Positions 29,644 to 37,006 of a stretch of 64,000 nucleotides of DNA are shown in pieces. How positions within the stretch are numbered: position 1 is the first letter of the stretch; every line of letters begins with the position of its first letter. This DNA comes from Parabacteroides sp. PF5-6. GTDB taxonomy: Bacteria > Bacteroidota > Bacteroidia > Bacteroidales > Tannerellaceae. Location of the stretch: positions 36,130 through 100,129 of the forward strand of contig NZ_JAQFIN010000013.1 of assembly GCF_029504695.1 (NCBI RefSeq), in the 5' to 3' direction. The position numbers and the translations under genes are program-made. The notes beneath the pieces were generated by a model. The model was not told the DNA's origin. It saw nothing but the letters and a program-made list of their open reading frames with translations, and made no database searches.

Positions 29644-29717
29644 GGGGCATTAGCTCATCTGGCTAGAGCGTTAGACTGGCAGTCTAAAGGTGATCGGTTC
29701 GAGTCCGATATGCTCCA
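29644..29717 (+). tRNA. tRNA-Ala (anticodon GGC)
   Basis: 74 bases. Acceptor stem GGGGCAT/ATGCTCC with one G-T pair and discriminator A. The D-arm is TAGCTCATCTGGCTAGAGC. The anticodon stem TTAGA/TCTAA encloses loop CTGGCAG with anticodon GGC. The T-arm has loop TTCGAGT. CCA is not encoded as a complete tail. It reads alanine GCC/GCU codons. Confidence 0.95.
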
Positions 29718-29752
29718 CAAACGAAGCCGAATATTGGCCAGTTACCCCATTT

Positions 29753-29798
29753 ACACCCGGATTTACATGCACAAATGTAGATTCGGGTGTTCTTTTTT
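29753..29798 (+). terminator. Rho-independent terminator after tRNA-Ala
   Basis: Stem ACACCCGGATTTACAT / ATGTAGATTCGGGTGT with two wobble positions and a six-base loop, followed by TCTTTTTT. Confidence 0.85.
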
Positions 29799-29835
29799 AC
29801 GAAAATCCCCCCGAACCACATAAGCCCCACAATAA

Positions 29836-29928
29836 TATGGGGTGATCCCGGATCTCTTCGAACAACCGCCAAAAGATGTAGTGAATTGTCCGTACTGTGG
29901 TGGGAAGATAAAGATAGGGAAGGAGTAG
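29836..29928 (+). pseudogene. Remnant of a zinc-ribbon protein C-terminus
   Basis: After an in-frame stop at 29833-29835, thirty codons read YGVIPDLFEQPPKDVVNCPY followed by CGGKIKIGKE, then TAG. The CPYCGGKIKIG motif looks like the last knuckle of a zinc ribbon, but no second Cys pair or credible start exists. Probably the tail of a deleted gene beside the tRNA. It could be chance. Confidence 0.35.
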
Positions 29929-29998
29929 ACTATGCCATAGAAATGTTAAAGTTAGTGGTTTCACTTTAGTGATTTAGTCTTATAGTAGAAATAACTTT

Positions 29999-30006
29999 TA
30001 TATTTG
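29999..30006 (+). promoter_or_regulatory. -7 box of hicBA
   Basis: TATATTTG fits TAnnTTTG and lies 64 bases before hicB. No TTG at -33. Confidence 0.45.
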
Positions 30007-30070
30007 TAGTCTCAATAGAAAATTTCATAAACTTGACGTACAAAGTTCTTGTTATTTAAATAAAAGCATT

Positions 30071-30460
30071 ATGTCATCAAAGCAAATCTTATCGGGCGAA
30101 TTTGAGCATAACGAAACTGCGGTTAAAGTTCAATTAGGAGTATATCTGTTTAAAGAGATGGACTCCTATATTGTCTATTGCCCCGCCTTAGACTTGTCGG
30201 CTTATGGAGATAGTGAATATGATGCCCAAAAGGCTTTCACGGAAAAACTTGAGATTACGTTTAAGTATTGTATGAATAAGAACACTCTAGTGAAAGATCT
30301 TAAGCAGCATGGCTGGGATATTAAAAGTAAGAGTCAAAGCAAGATAAAAGCACCTTCTTTGGAAGAAATGCTCCAAAAAAATGAAGCTTTAAAGGATATT
30401 TTAGAGAACAAGGAGTATTCCGTTTATAAACAAAATGTTGACTTCCCTCAATTTGCGTAA
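30071..30460 (+). CDS. hicB: HicB-like type II antitoxin
   Basis: 129 residues. The N-terminal half has the HicB partial RNase H-like fold (GVYLFKEMDSYIVYCPALDL then SAYGDSEYDAQKAFTEKLEI). The C-terminal half is helical and charged and shows no clear ribbon-helix-helix or HTH domain. HicB proteins bind and block HicA and usually autoregulate the operon. The toxin-like gene starts two bases after its stop. Antitoxin-first order occurs in part of the HicAB family. Base composition is richer in A+T than the neighbours, consistent with acquisition. Confidence 0.75.
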   Translation: MSSKQILSGEFEHNETAVKVQLGVYLFKEMDSYIVYCPALDLSAYGDSEYDAQKAFTEKLEITFKYCMNKNTLVKDLKQHGWDIKSKSQSKIKAPSLEEMLQKNEALKDILENKEYSVYKQNVDFPQFA

Positions 30461-30462
30461 TC

Positions 30463-30831
30463 ATGTCATCTCGAAAATTGTCAAATGTACCTTTAAGTGA
30501 TTACAGGGATTTTCTGGCAAAAGCGGGATGTAAGATGGTGCGCATAGAAGGAGGGCATGAGATTTGGACTCGCAAAGACTTATTGAGACCTATTGTTGTT
30601 CAAACACACGAAAGCCCTGTTCCTGAATTTATTATAAGGAATGCTCTTCGAAATATGGGATTGACTCGCAAAGATTTCTTTGATATTCTTTTTGATAATG
30701 CACAAAAAGGATCATTAGATAAAAAAGAGAATTTAGATCCAATCCAAAACGATGATGATAAATGCTTTTGCGGGAGTGGTAAACCTTATATTTACTGCCA
30801 TAAGTTAATTGAAAAGTCAAGTAAACCATGA
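30463..30831 (+). CDS. hicA: HicA-like mRNA interferase toxin fused to a SEC-C zinc motif
   Basis: 122 residues. Residues 9-65 form a dsRBD-like HicA domain (SDYRDFLAKAGCKMVRIEGG) with the catalytic His32 in GGHEIWT. A linker of about 30 residues (QKGSLDKKENLDPIQNDDDK) leads to a C-terminal SEC-C motif CFCGSGKPYIYCH (Cys101, Cys103, Cys112, His113). HicA cleaves mRNA independently of ribosomes or blocks translation. SEC-C motifs bind zinc and often occur in SecA, methionine aminopeptidases and proteins that contact ribosomes. The fusion is unusual. It forms a two-gene operon with the HicB-like gene. Confidence 0.75.
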   Translation: MSSRKLSNVPLSDYRDFLAKAGCKMVRIEGGHEIWTRKDLLRPIVVQTHESPVPEFIIRNALRNMGLTRKDFFDILFDNAQKGSLDKKENLDPIQNDDDKCFCGSGKPYIYCHKLIEKSSKP

Positions 30832-30851
30832 CTAAACCGCCAAAATAGCCT

Positions 30852-31066
30852 CCGAACAAGGTTTTTCGTTTTTTTACTTGCATCATACAGGATTTTCTTT
30901 CACACCTGTCTATCAATCATATAACTATTTTAGATAATGAAAAAAACAGTAAAATTTCTGTAAGTAACTTTCTGATACCTGTTGTAGAGCCCAGCCGTGA
31001 TCCGTTTAACATTGTTGCCTATCCCGGCTGTATGATGCAAGTAAAAAAACGAAAAACTATGTTCGG
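30852..31066. repeat. 215-bp element bounded by 39-bp inverted repeats
   Basis: Left arm 30852-30890 begins CCGAACAAGGTTTTTCG and ends ACTTGCATCATACAG. The right arm 31028-31066 is its reverse complement with two mismatches. Each arm read inwards-to-outwards contains ATGATGCAAGTAAAAAAACG, that is MMQVKKRKT on both strands. The interior (30891-31027) is AT-rich and non-coding. It looks like a MITE or other non-autonomous relic, or a very large hairpin. No target duplication is clear. Confidence 0.65.
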
Positions 31067-31129
31067 AATGATCGGTTTACCATTGTTTGCCATTTGCATT
31101 TGTTAACATCCACCATCAGGCTACAAAAA

Positions 31130-31234
31130 GCCGCCTCTTCCACTGAAAAGGCCGGCAGCCTTTTCAAAAAAGCTGCCGGAGTTTGGCAAAAGGCTGCCGG
31201 CTTTTTCCCAAAGGCTGCCGGCCTTCACGACCTG
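31130..31234. repeat. Array of five 21-bp units (GCTGCCGG type) at a convergent junction
   Basis: Units start at 31130, 31151, 31172, 31193 and 31214. The last three begin GCTGCCGG and the second is the inverted form GCCGGCAG. Units 2 and 3 pair as CCGGCAGCCTTTT / AAAAAGCTGCCGG (12 of 13), a terminator-like hairpin. It is the same sequence family as 55192-55271. Confidence 0.85.
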
Positions 31235-31348
31235 AAAGAGATTCCAAATCGTTTCACGCCGAAATAGGTACTTTTGTGACAAAAGGCAGGAGAATATTGT
31301 ATTTCAAAAGACTTGCAGATCCGAAGTGAGTCGTCAGGGGACGAAAAG

Positions 31349-32050
31349 CTACTTTCCTAATAATTCACTATTCTTAATGAAATTATTTATTTCAACAATG
31401 ACACGATCATAGAATTCTATACGCTTTTGGGTATGTGCAAAGCGGGCAGAGGGGTGAATACATAGAACGGACAAATACTGTTGTCCATTAATATTGGCAT
31501 ATTTGATATAAGGCATCAGATGTGTAGGTACACCTTCTACTTCAGAGAATGCGACATCAATCAATGCGTTTTTCCCCTGAAAGAAAATAATATCAGGCTT
31601 CAAAACCTCAATCTCCTTGAGCTTTAATGCAGAGCAGTTTTGATAAAACGAATAATGTAATTGATTGGTAGAATCTTTCCAACTGCATTTGCATGCATTC
31701 GTCATGGCATAATGCTTTAGGGAATCTGCCGCATTCATTCCTAAGAACGTACTAATTGTTTGCAGCGTTCCTTTCATATGAAGATTAATGGGATGATTCA
31801 CAACATCTTCTATCGTCTCTGTCCGCGCAGCTATGGTCTGGGCACCACCGCCACAATCCAAAGCAACGACTAAGACTTTCGGACAGTTTTCGCCATAATG
31901 GCTTCCCACGTGACACTGCATTCCCGGTGCATGTTTCTCTAAAGTAATGCCACACTTCTCTTGGTTCTTACAGGAGAATTCTCCATAAGGGATAATCCCA
32001 TTTGATTCATAAAACGCAGCCAACTCTGCCACAAACTTTTCTTTACTCAT
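31349..32050 (-). CDS. Uracil-DNA glycosylase superfamily-like protein
   Basis: 233 residues. The pattern resembles Fe-S family 4/5 UDGs: an N-terminal Cys pair (Cys27, Cys33), a core strand KVLVVALDCGGG in place of the usual VGEAPG, MTNACKCSW (like TNVVKC), a later Cys in YQNCSALKLKEIEVLKPDII (the Cys before the L..EI segment), and CIHPSARFAHT near the end matching the HPS motif. The catalytic loop departs from VGExPG, so glycosylase activity is uncertain. It lies convergent to hicBA and divergent from rtcB. Confidence 0.6.
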   Translation of the reverse strand: MSKEKFVAELAAFYESNGIIPYGEFSCKNQEKCGITLEKHAPGMQCHVGSHYGENCPKVLVVALDCGGGAQTIAARTETIEDVVNHPINLHMKGTLQTISTFLGMNAADSLKHYAMTNACKCSWKDSTNQLHYSFYQNCSALKLKEIEVLKPDIIFFQGKNALIDVAFSEVEGVPTHLMPYIKYANINGQQYLSVLCIHPSARFAHTQKRIEFYDRVIVEINNFIKNSELLGK

Positions 32051-32215
32051 TTGCTTCTATTTTTTTGTTATTAATGAATATGCAGATAGTTTCCTTGATA
32101 TTCCTGTTGCATAAAGCTATAAACAAGTATGGCTTATATATGTTCGGATCAGGCAAATATAACTAACGGATATGCAAAAATACGGCACAATGCAAGGAAT
32201 ATGGCCAAAAGGAAC

Positions 32216-32259
32216 AGTCTGTGATCATCTGCGCTTTAGTCTGCGTCATCTGCGTATTC
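32216..32259. repeat. Two 22-bp units (AGTCTGcGtCATCTGCG type)
   Basis: AGTCTG at 32216 and 32238, exactly 22 bases apart, each followed by CATCTGCG, itself a near half-repeat. It lies in the divergent region upstream of the rtcB promoter. Confidence 0.6.
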
Positions 32260-32284
32260 TATTAATAAAACCACACTTATGCCG

Positions 32285-32313
32285 TTGTTTGGCGCAGCAT
32301 ACGATTACCTTTG
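32285..32313 (+). promoter_or_regulatory. Promoter of rtcB
   Basis: TTG at 32285-32287, 18 bases, TACCTTTG at 32306-32313. The leader is 22 bases. Confidence 0.65.
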
Positions 32314-32335
32314 CAATATCATAACGTAAAAGATC

Positions 32336-33508
32336 ATGCAACAAGTAATTTCAAGTGAACAAATACCCATTAAGATGTGGCTTGACAATGCCGAAGACGG
32401 CTCTATCGTACAAGCCCGAAACCTGGCGAATCTGCCTTTTGCCTTCAAGCATATTTGCTTGATGCCTGATACGTATCAAGGTTATGGAATGCCTATCGGT
32501 GGGGTGTTGGCTACCAAAGGGGTGGTTATCCCCAATGCTGTAGGTGTGGATATTGGCTGTGGGATGTGCGCGGTAAAGACCAATATATCGGCAGATACGC
32601 TTTCGCCTGAAACGATCAAAAGTATGATGAAAGGCATCCGGGAGCGTATCCCTCTGGGATTTGATCATCGGGAGACGCCGGAGGATGAAGCGTTGATACC
32701 CCAAGGGCATAAGCTTGACGAACTCCCTATGGTCAAGGCACAATACCAATCGGCGTTGAAACAACTGGGCACACTCGGTGGAGGGAACCATTTCATTGAA
32801 CTTCAACGCGATACGGAAGGCTTTCTGTGGATCATGATACATTCCGGCAGTCGAAATCTGGGTTATAAAGTAGCGGAGCATTATAACCATATTGCCAAAA
32901 AGGAGAACGCCAGTTGGTATTCCCAAATCGATCCGGCATGGGACTTGGCGTTCTTACCTGTTCATTCCAAAGCTGGCCACCAGTATATCAAAGAGATGCA
33001 ATACTGTATTGATTTTGCTTTGGCGAATCGGCAACTGATGATGTCTTATGTGCAAGAAGCCGTTTCATCTGTTTTGAACGAAACAGACTACACCCCTATG
33101 ATTAATATCGCCCACAACTATGCCGCTTTTGAAGAGCACTTCGGCGAGCAGGTCGTTGTCCACCGCAAAGGTGCTACTTCCGCCCGATTGGGAGAAACCG
33201 GAATTATTTCCGGTTCACAAGGCACGAAGTCGTATATTGTGGAAGGATTGGGCAATCCGGAAAGCTTTATGTCCTGCTCCCATGGTGCCGGGCGCACGAT
33301 GAGCCGGACAAAAGCTATTCGGGAGTTGGATCTGGAAGAAGAAAAGAAAAAGCTGGATGATCAGGGTATTATCCATTCTATCCGTGGCAAGAAAGACCTG
33401 GAAGAGGCCTCTTCCGCTTATAAAAACATTGCCGAAGTAATGGCTTTACAGGCGGATCTGGTCCGGATCAAAGTTGAACTAAGCCCTTTGGCGGTAATAA
33501 AGGGATAG
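32336..33508 (+). CDS. rtcB: RNA-splicing ligase RtcB family protein
   Basis: 390 residues. Family motifs in order: LMPDTYQGYGMPIGGVLAT, VGVDIGCGMCAVKT (metal-binding Cys), TLGGGNHFIE, IHSGSRNLG (His), NIAHNYAAFEEH, HRKGATSA and SCSHGAGR (the GMP-linked His region). RtcB joins 2',3'-cyclic phosphate and 5'-OH RNA ends using GTP and Mn2+. It is slightly shorter than E. coli RtcB (408) but complete. No archease or RtcA gene is adjacent. Neighbours are a UDG-like gene (divergent) and a WYL fragment, which suggests nucleic-acid repair in an accessory setting. Confidence 0.94.
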   Translation: MQQVISSEQIPIKMWLDNAEDGSIVQARNLANLPFAFKHICLMPDTYQGYGMPIGGVLATKGVVIPNAVGVDIGCGMCAVKTNISADTLSPETIKSMMKGIRERIPLGFDHRETPEDEALIPQGHKLDELPMVKAQYQSALKQLGTLGGGNHFIELQRDTEGFLWIMIHSGSRNLGYKVAEHYNHIAKKENASWYSQIDPAWDLAFLPVHSKAGHQYIKEMQYCIDFALANRQLMMSYVQEAVSSVLNETDYTPMINIAHNYAAFEEHFGEQVVVHRKGATSARLGETGIISGSQGTKSYIVEGLGNPESFMSCSHGAGRTMSRTKAIRELDLEEEKKKLDDQGIIHSIRGKKDLEEASSAYKNIAEVMALQADLVRIKVELSPLAVIKG

Positions 33509-33593
33509 TCTATCGTTCAACCATGAGAATACCGGAAGCACTTAAACCTCGTGTGTTTACAGAGAGGCGCCTTATTAAGTCTTGGCGTGCTAA

Positions 33594-33866
33594 GTCTATT
33601 ATAAAGGCATTGTGCTTGAGTTTATTTACATATTCGAGGATGAAGAAGGACCTTATGATATGTATATCGAAACGGCTCCTATCTGCCTGAAAGAGGTTGA
33701 TGGCGATTGGTATATGGTTGGTTCAGGTAGAGAGCACGGGATAGATATCTATTCGCTCAAGAAGATCAAAGCCATAGGCAGGCATTGGATAACGTTTAGT
33801 CTGCCTGAGAATATCGACTATGATCGGTTTGCTGAGAGGTACTTTGAGATAGAGAAGGTATTATGA
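33594..33866 (+). pseudogene. WYL-domain fragment (hypothetical, 84-90 residues)
   Basis: From a GTG at 33612 or the open frame from 33594 the product includes VLEFIYIFEDEEGPYDMYIE and DGDWYMVGSGREHGIDIYSL then KKIKAI. This matches the WYL pattern: beta-strand, Trp-Tyr-hydrophobic, then Ser-Leu-x-x-Ile-x-x-Ile. No HTH domain precedes it. In another frame an ATG at 33523 opens RRLIKSWRAKSIIKAL and could be the frameshifted upstream part. It may therefore be a decayed WYL regulator, or a small free-standing WYL protein. Confidence 0.5.
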
Positions 33867-34106
33867 GGTATTGCACGTTATGCCGTTCGCTTACATTTCC
33901 TCTAAGCTATGTCGTCGTTTGGCGTGACTCGGCATAATCCATGCAAGCACGAATTCTGCACTCGCTACTTCAAACGTTCCTTTATTTCACCGCGAAAAAA
34001 GGATAAAAGAGGCGGTAGAAAGGCAGGAAGAGACCGATTGCCGGGAGAAAGAGCCAGTTCGGGGCGGAGGACGAACCGGGGGGTATGAATGTAGCCGGAA
34101 AATGTT

Positions 34107-34114
34107 TACCTTTG
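34107..34114 (+). promoter_or_regulatory. -7 box of uvrA
   Basis: TACCTTTG, 27 bases before the ATG. No TTG at the expected -33. Confidence 0.5.
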
Positions 34115-34141
34115 CAGGTTCCAAAATGTAGAGGATAAGGT

Positions 34142-36931
34142 ATGTCTGAAATGAATTCGATCTTTATAAAAGGTGCGCGGGTCAATAATCTGAAAAATAT
34201 AGACGTGGAGATTCCACGGGATAAGCTGGTGGTGATCACCGGATTGTCGGGCAGTGGGAAGTCCTCGCTTGCCTTCGATACGCTTTACGCCGAAGGGCAG
34301 CGGCGCTACGTAGAAAGTCTCTCTTCCTACGCGCGCCAGTTTCTCGGGCGGATGAGTAAACCGGAAACCGACTATATCAAAGGCATTCCGCCGGCCATTG
34401 CGATCGAGCAGAAGGTGAACACGCGCAATCCGCGCTCGACGGTGGGCACTTCGACGGAGATCTACGAATATATGCGCCTGTTGTTTGCCCGGGTGGGGCG
34501 GACCGTCTCCCCTGTCTCGGGCGAAGAGGTTAAGAAACATCAGGTGAGTGATATCGTGCGCGAGGTCTTGGCTTATCCGGAGGGCACGCGTTTTGCCGTT
34601 TTTGCGCCGATCATCCTGCCCGAAGGGCGCGATATGGCGAAGCAACTGGAGATTTTGCAGAAAGAAGGCTACAGCCGGTTGTCGATTGCCGATGAGGTCT
34701 ACCGCATCCCGGAGGTCTTGGCCGATAAGAAACTGTTGAAAGCGCCGCATATCGAGATCCTGATCGATCGCTTGGTCGTTTCCGGCGATAAGACCTTGAA
34801 GAGCCGCCTGGCCGACTCGGCGGAGACGGCGTTCTTCGAAGGGCATGGTGTTTGCCTGATCCGTATCTACCTGCCGGAGGAGACGGTTGTCAAAGAATAC
34901 TCTAAAAAATTCGAGGCCGACGGCATCGTGTTCGAAGAACCGTCGGATATGATGTTCAGCTTCAATAATCCGGTCGGCGCCTGTCCCAAATGCGAAGGCT
35001 TCGGCAAGGTGATCGGCATCGACGAGCAGTTGGTGATTCCCGACAAGAGCCTTTCGGTCTTCCAGGGGGCGGTGGTCTGCTGGAAAGGCGACGTGATGGG
35101 CGAATGGTTGAAGCGGTTTATCGTCGAAAGCGAGTCGTACAACTTCCCGATCCACTGTCCTTATTACGACCTGACCGAAGAGGAGAAAAACCTGCTCTGG
35201 CGCGGGGCTACCGGATTGCACGGGATCGACGATTTCTTCAAGTTCGTGGAAGAAAACCTCTACAAGATCCAATACCGGGTGATGCTGGCACGCTACCGGG
35301 GCAAGACCGTTTGTCCCGTCTGCCGGGGAAGCCGGCTGAAACCCCAGGCGTTGTATGTGAAGGTGGGCGATAAAAATATCGGGCAGCTGGTTACGCTTCC
35401 CATTACCGAACTGAAAACTTTCTTTACGACGTTGACGCTCGACGAGACCGACCAGGTCGTTGCCCAACGCCTGTTGACCGAGATTCACAACCGCCTGCAG
35501 TTTCTCCTCGATGTGGGGCTGGGTTACCTGACACTGGATCGTCTTTCTTCCACCCTTTCCGGCGGCGAGAGCCAACGGATCAATCTGGCCACCTCGTTGG
35601 GCAGCAGCCTGGTGGGCTCGCTCTATATCCTCGACGAACCGAGCATCGGCCTGCACTCCCGTGACACGGATCTACTGATCAAAGTGCTTCGCCAACTGCA
35701 GGAGCTGGGCAATACGGTGATTGTCGTCGAGCACGACGAAGAGATCATCCGTGCCGCCGATTATATCATCGATATCGGTCCGAAAGCCGGCCGGTTGGGT
35801 GGTGAAGTGGTCTATCAGGGAGATGTGAATCAGTTGGCCAGCCATTCCGAAAGCTATACCGTTCGTTACCTGACGGGCGAAGACCGGATCGAAGTGCCCG
35901 ACTTCCGGCGTCCGTGGAACAACTATATCGAAGTGATGGGCGCCCGTAAGAACAACCTGAAAGGCATCGATGTGAAATTCCCTTTGAACGTGATGACGGT
36001 CGTCACTGGCGTGAGCGGATCGGGCAAGAGCACATTGGTTCGTGATATCTTCTACGAAGCCGTCAAGCAGCGGTTGGACGATGCCACCCGGATTAATGCC
36101 GATTGTACGGCGCTGGATGGGGATGTCTTACTGATCCAGGGCATTGAATTTGTCGATCAAAACTCAATCGGGAAGAGTTCGCGCTCCAACCCGGTCACCT
36201 ATATCGGCGCGTACGACGAGATCCGCAAACTCTTTGCCGAACAGGCGCTCTCCAAGCAGATGGGATACAGCGCCGCTTTCTTCTCTTTCAACAAAGAGGG
36301 CGGGCGATGCGAAGAATGTAAAGGCGACGGGACGATCACGGTCGAGATGCAGTTCATGGCGGATATCACGCTCGAATGCGATGTCTGCCACGGGAAACGT
36401 TTTAAGGCGGATATGCTCGAAGTCGAATACAAAGGTGCCAACATCTACGATGTACTGGAGATGACCGTCAACCAGGCGATCGAATTCTTCAGCCAGGGCA
36501 AAGGTTCCCAGGAAAAGAAAATCCTGAAAAGGCTCAAACCCTTGCAGGATGTCGGACTGGGGTATATCAAGTTGGGGCAGACCTCGTCCACCCTTTCCGG
36601 CGGTGAGAACCAACGCGTCAAACTGGCCTATTACCTGGGGCAGGAGAAGCAGCAAGCCACCTTGTTTGTCTTCGACGAACCGACTACCGGGCTCCACTTC
36701 CACGATATCAAAACCCTGATGAAGGCTTTTAACGCCCTGATCGACAAAGGACATACCGTAGTTATCATCGAGCACAATATCGATGTGATCAAATGCGCCG
36801 ATCACGTGATCGACCTCGGCCCCGAAGGCGGCAATGCCGGCGGGAACCTCGTCTGCACCGGAACACCGGAGGAAGTCGCCGCCTGCAAAGCGTCTTATAC
36901 GGGCTTTTATCTGAAGGAGAAGCTTAAATAA
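34142..36931 (+). CDS. uvrA: Excinuclease ABC subunit UvrA
   Basis: 929 residues. The damage-recognition ATPase of nucleotide excision repair has two ABC modules: Walker [11 protein letters not shown] (about 35-44) and [10 protein letters not shown] (about 623-632), signatures [13 protein letters not shown] and [13 protein letters not shown]. The C-terminal zinc module is intact (CEECKGDG...CDVCHGKRF). The N-terminal zinc module keeps only one pair, Cys281/Cys284 in [18 protein letters not shown]; where most UvrA have the other CxxC the sequence reads [15 protein letters not shown]. This looks like a subfamily trait rather than damage. A large antisense frame (34106-35656) is a shadow. Confidence 0.95.
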   Translation: MSEMNSIFIKGARVNNLKNIDVEIPRDKLVVITGLSGSGKSSLAFDTLYAEGQRRYVESLSSYARQFLGRMSKPETDYIKGIPPAIAIEQKVNTRNPRSTVGTSTEIYEYMRLLFARVGRTVSPVSGEEVKKHQVSDIVREVLAYPEGTRFAVFAPIILPEGRDMAKQLEILQKEGYSRLSIADEVYRIPEVLADKKLLKAPHIEILIDRLVVSGDKTLKSRLADSAETAFFEGHGVCLIRIYLPEETVVKEYSKKFEADGIVFEEPSDMMFSFNNPVGACPKCEGFGKVIGIDEQLVIPDKSLSVFQGAVVCWKGDVMGEWLKRFIVESESYNFPIHCPYYDLTEEEKNLLWRGATGLHGIDDFFKFVEENLYKIQYRVMLARYRGKTVCPVCRGSRLKPQALYVKVGDKNIGQLVTLPITELKTFFTTLTLDETDQVVAQRLLTEIHNRLQFLLDVGLGYLTLDRLSSTLSGGESQRINLATSLGSSLVGSLYILDEPSIGLHSRDTDLLIKVLRQLQELGNTVIVVEHDEEIIRAADYIIDIGPKAGRLGGEVVYQGDVNQLASHSESYTVRYLTGEDRIEVPDFRRPWNNYIEVMGARKNNLKGIDVKFPLNVMTVVTGVSGSGKSTLVRDIFYEAVKQRLDDATRINADCTALDGDVLLIQGIEFVDQNSIGKSSRSNPVTYIGAYDEIRKLFAEQALSKQMGYSAAFFSFNKEGGRCEECKGDGTITVEMQFMADITLECDVCHGKRFKADMLEVEYKGANIYDVLEMTVNQAIEFFSQGKGSQEKKILKRLKPLQDVGLGYIKLGQTSSTLSGGENQRVKLAYYLGQEKQQATLFVFDEPTTGLHFHDIKTLMKAFNALIDKGHTVVIIEHNIDVIKCADHVIDLGPEGGNAGGNLVCTGTPEEVAACKASYTGFYLKEKLK

Positions 36932-37006
36932 TGTGAGGGCTGTATACAGATAGCCGCTACGCGGCCTTAGGCCATCTTCAACTTTTTTCTAATTGGAATA
37001 TTCCCT

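Larger units (their letters stand above)
29718..30070. other. 353-base region between tRNA-Ala and hicB
   Basis: Holds the tRNA terminator, the zinc-ribbon remnant and the -7 box TATATTTG at 29999-30006 that would serve hicBA. Nothing else is recognised; 29930-29990 appears featureless. No duplicated tRNA 3' end (attR) was noticed by eye in the next 5 kb. Confidence 0.6.
30832..31348. other. 517-base non-coding region between convergent genes
   Basis: Contains the 215-base element with 39-bp inverted ends (30852-31066) and the 21-bp-period array (31130-31234). An isolated plus-strand TACTTTTG lies near 31268, pointing at no gene. No gene longer than a 24-codon reading frame (31030-31104) fits. 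Confidence 0.7.

Noticed and set aside
29684..29872. 62-codon minus-strand frame ending CGAYRTRTDHL
   Set aside because: Runs antisense through tRNA-Ala and its terminator; a well-known kind of spurious frame.
30632..30916. 94-codon minus-strand frame across hicA
   Set aside because: Antisense to hicA and started inside the inverted-repeat element; not credible as a gene.
31030..31104. 24-codon peptide MMQVKKRKTMFGMIGLPLFA...
   Set aside because: Could be a small membrane peptide, but its start lies in the inverted-repeat arm, it has no promoter match and it is too short to support.
29644..34106. Integrated element with attL/attR at tRNA-Ala
   Set aside because: No integrase and no duplicated tRNA 3' end found by eye. 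Kept only as an accessory island, not called as an ICE or prophage.
34106..35656. 516-codon frame antisense to uvrA
   Set aside because: Covers invariant UvrA motifs on the opposite strand and has no signal of its own. Shadow frame.
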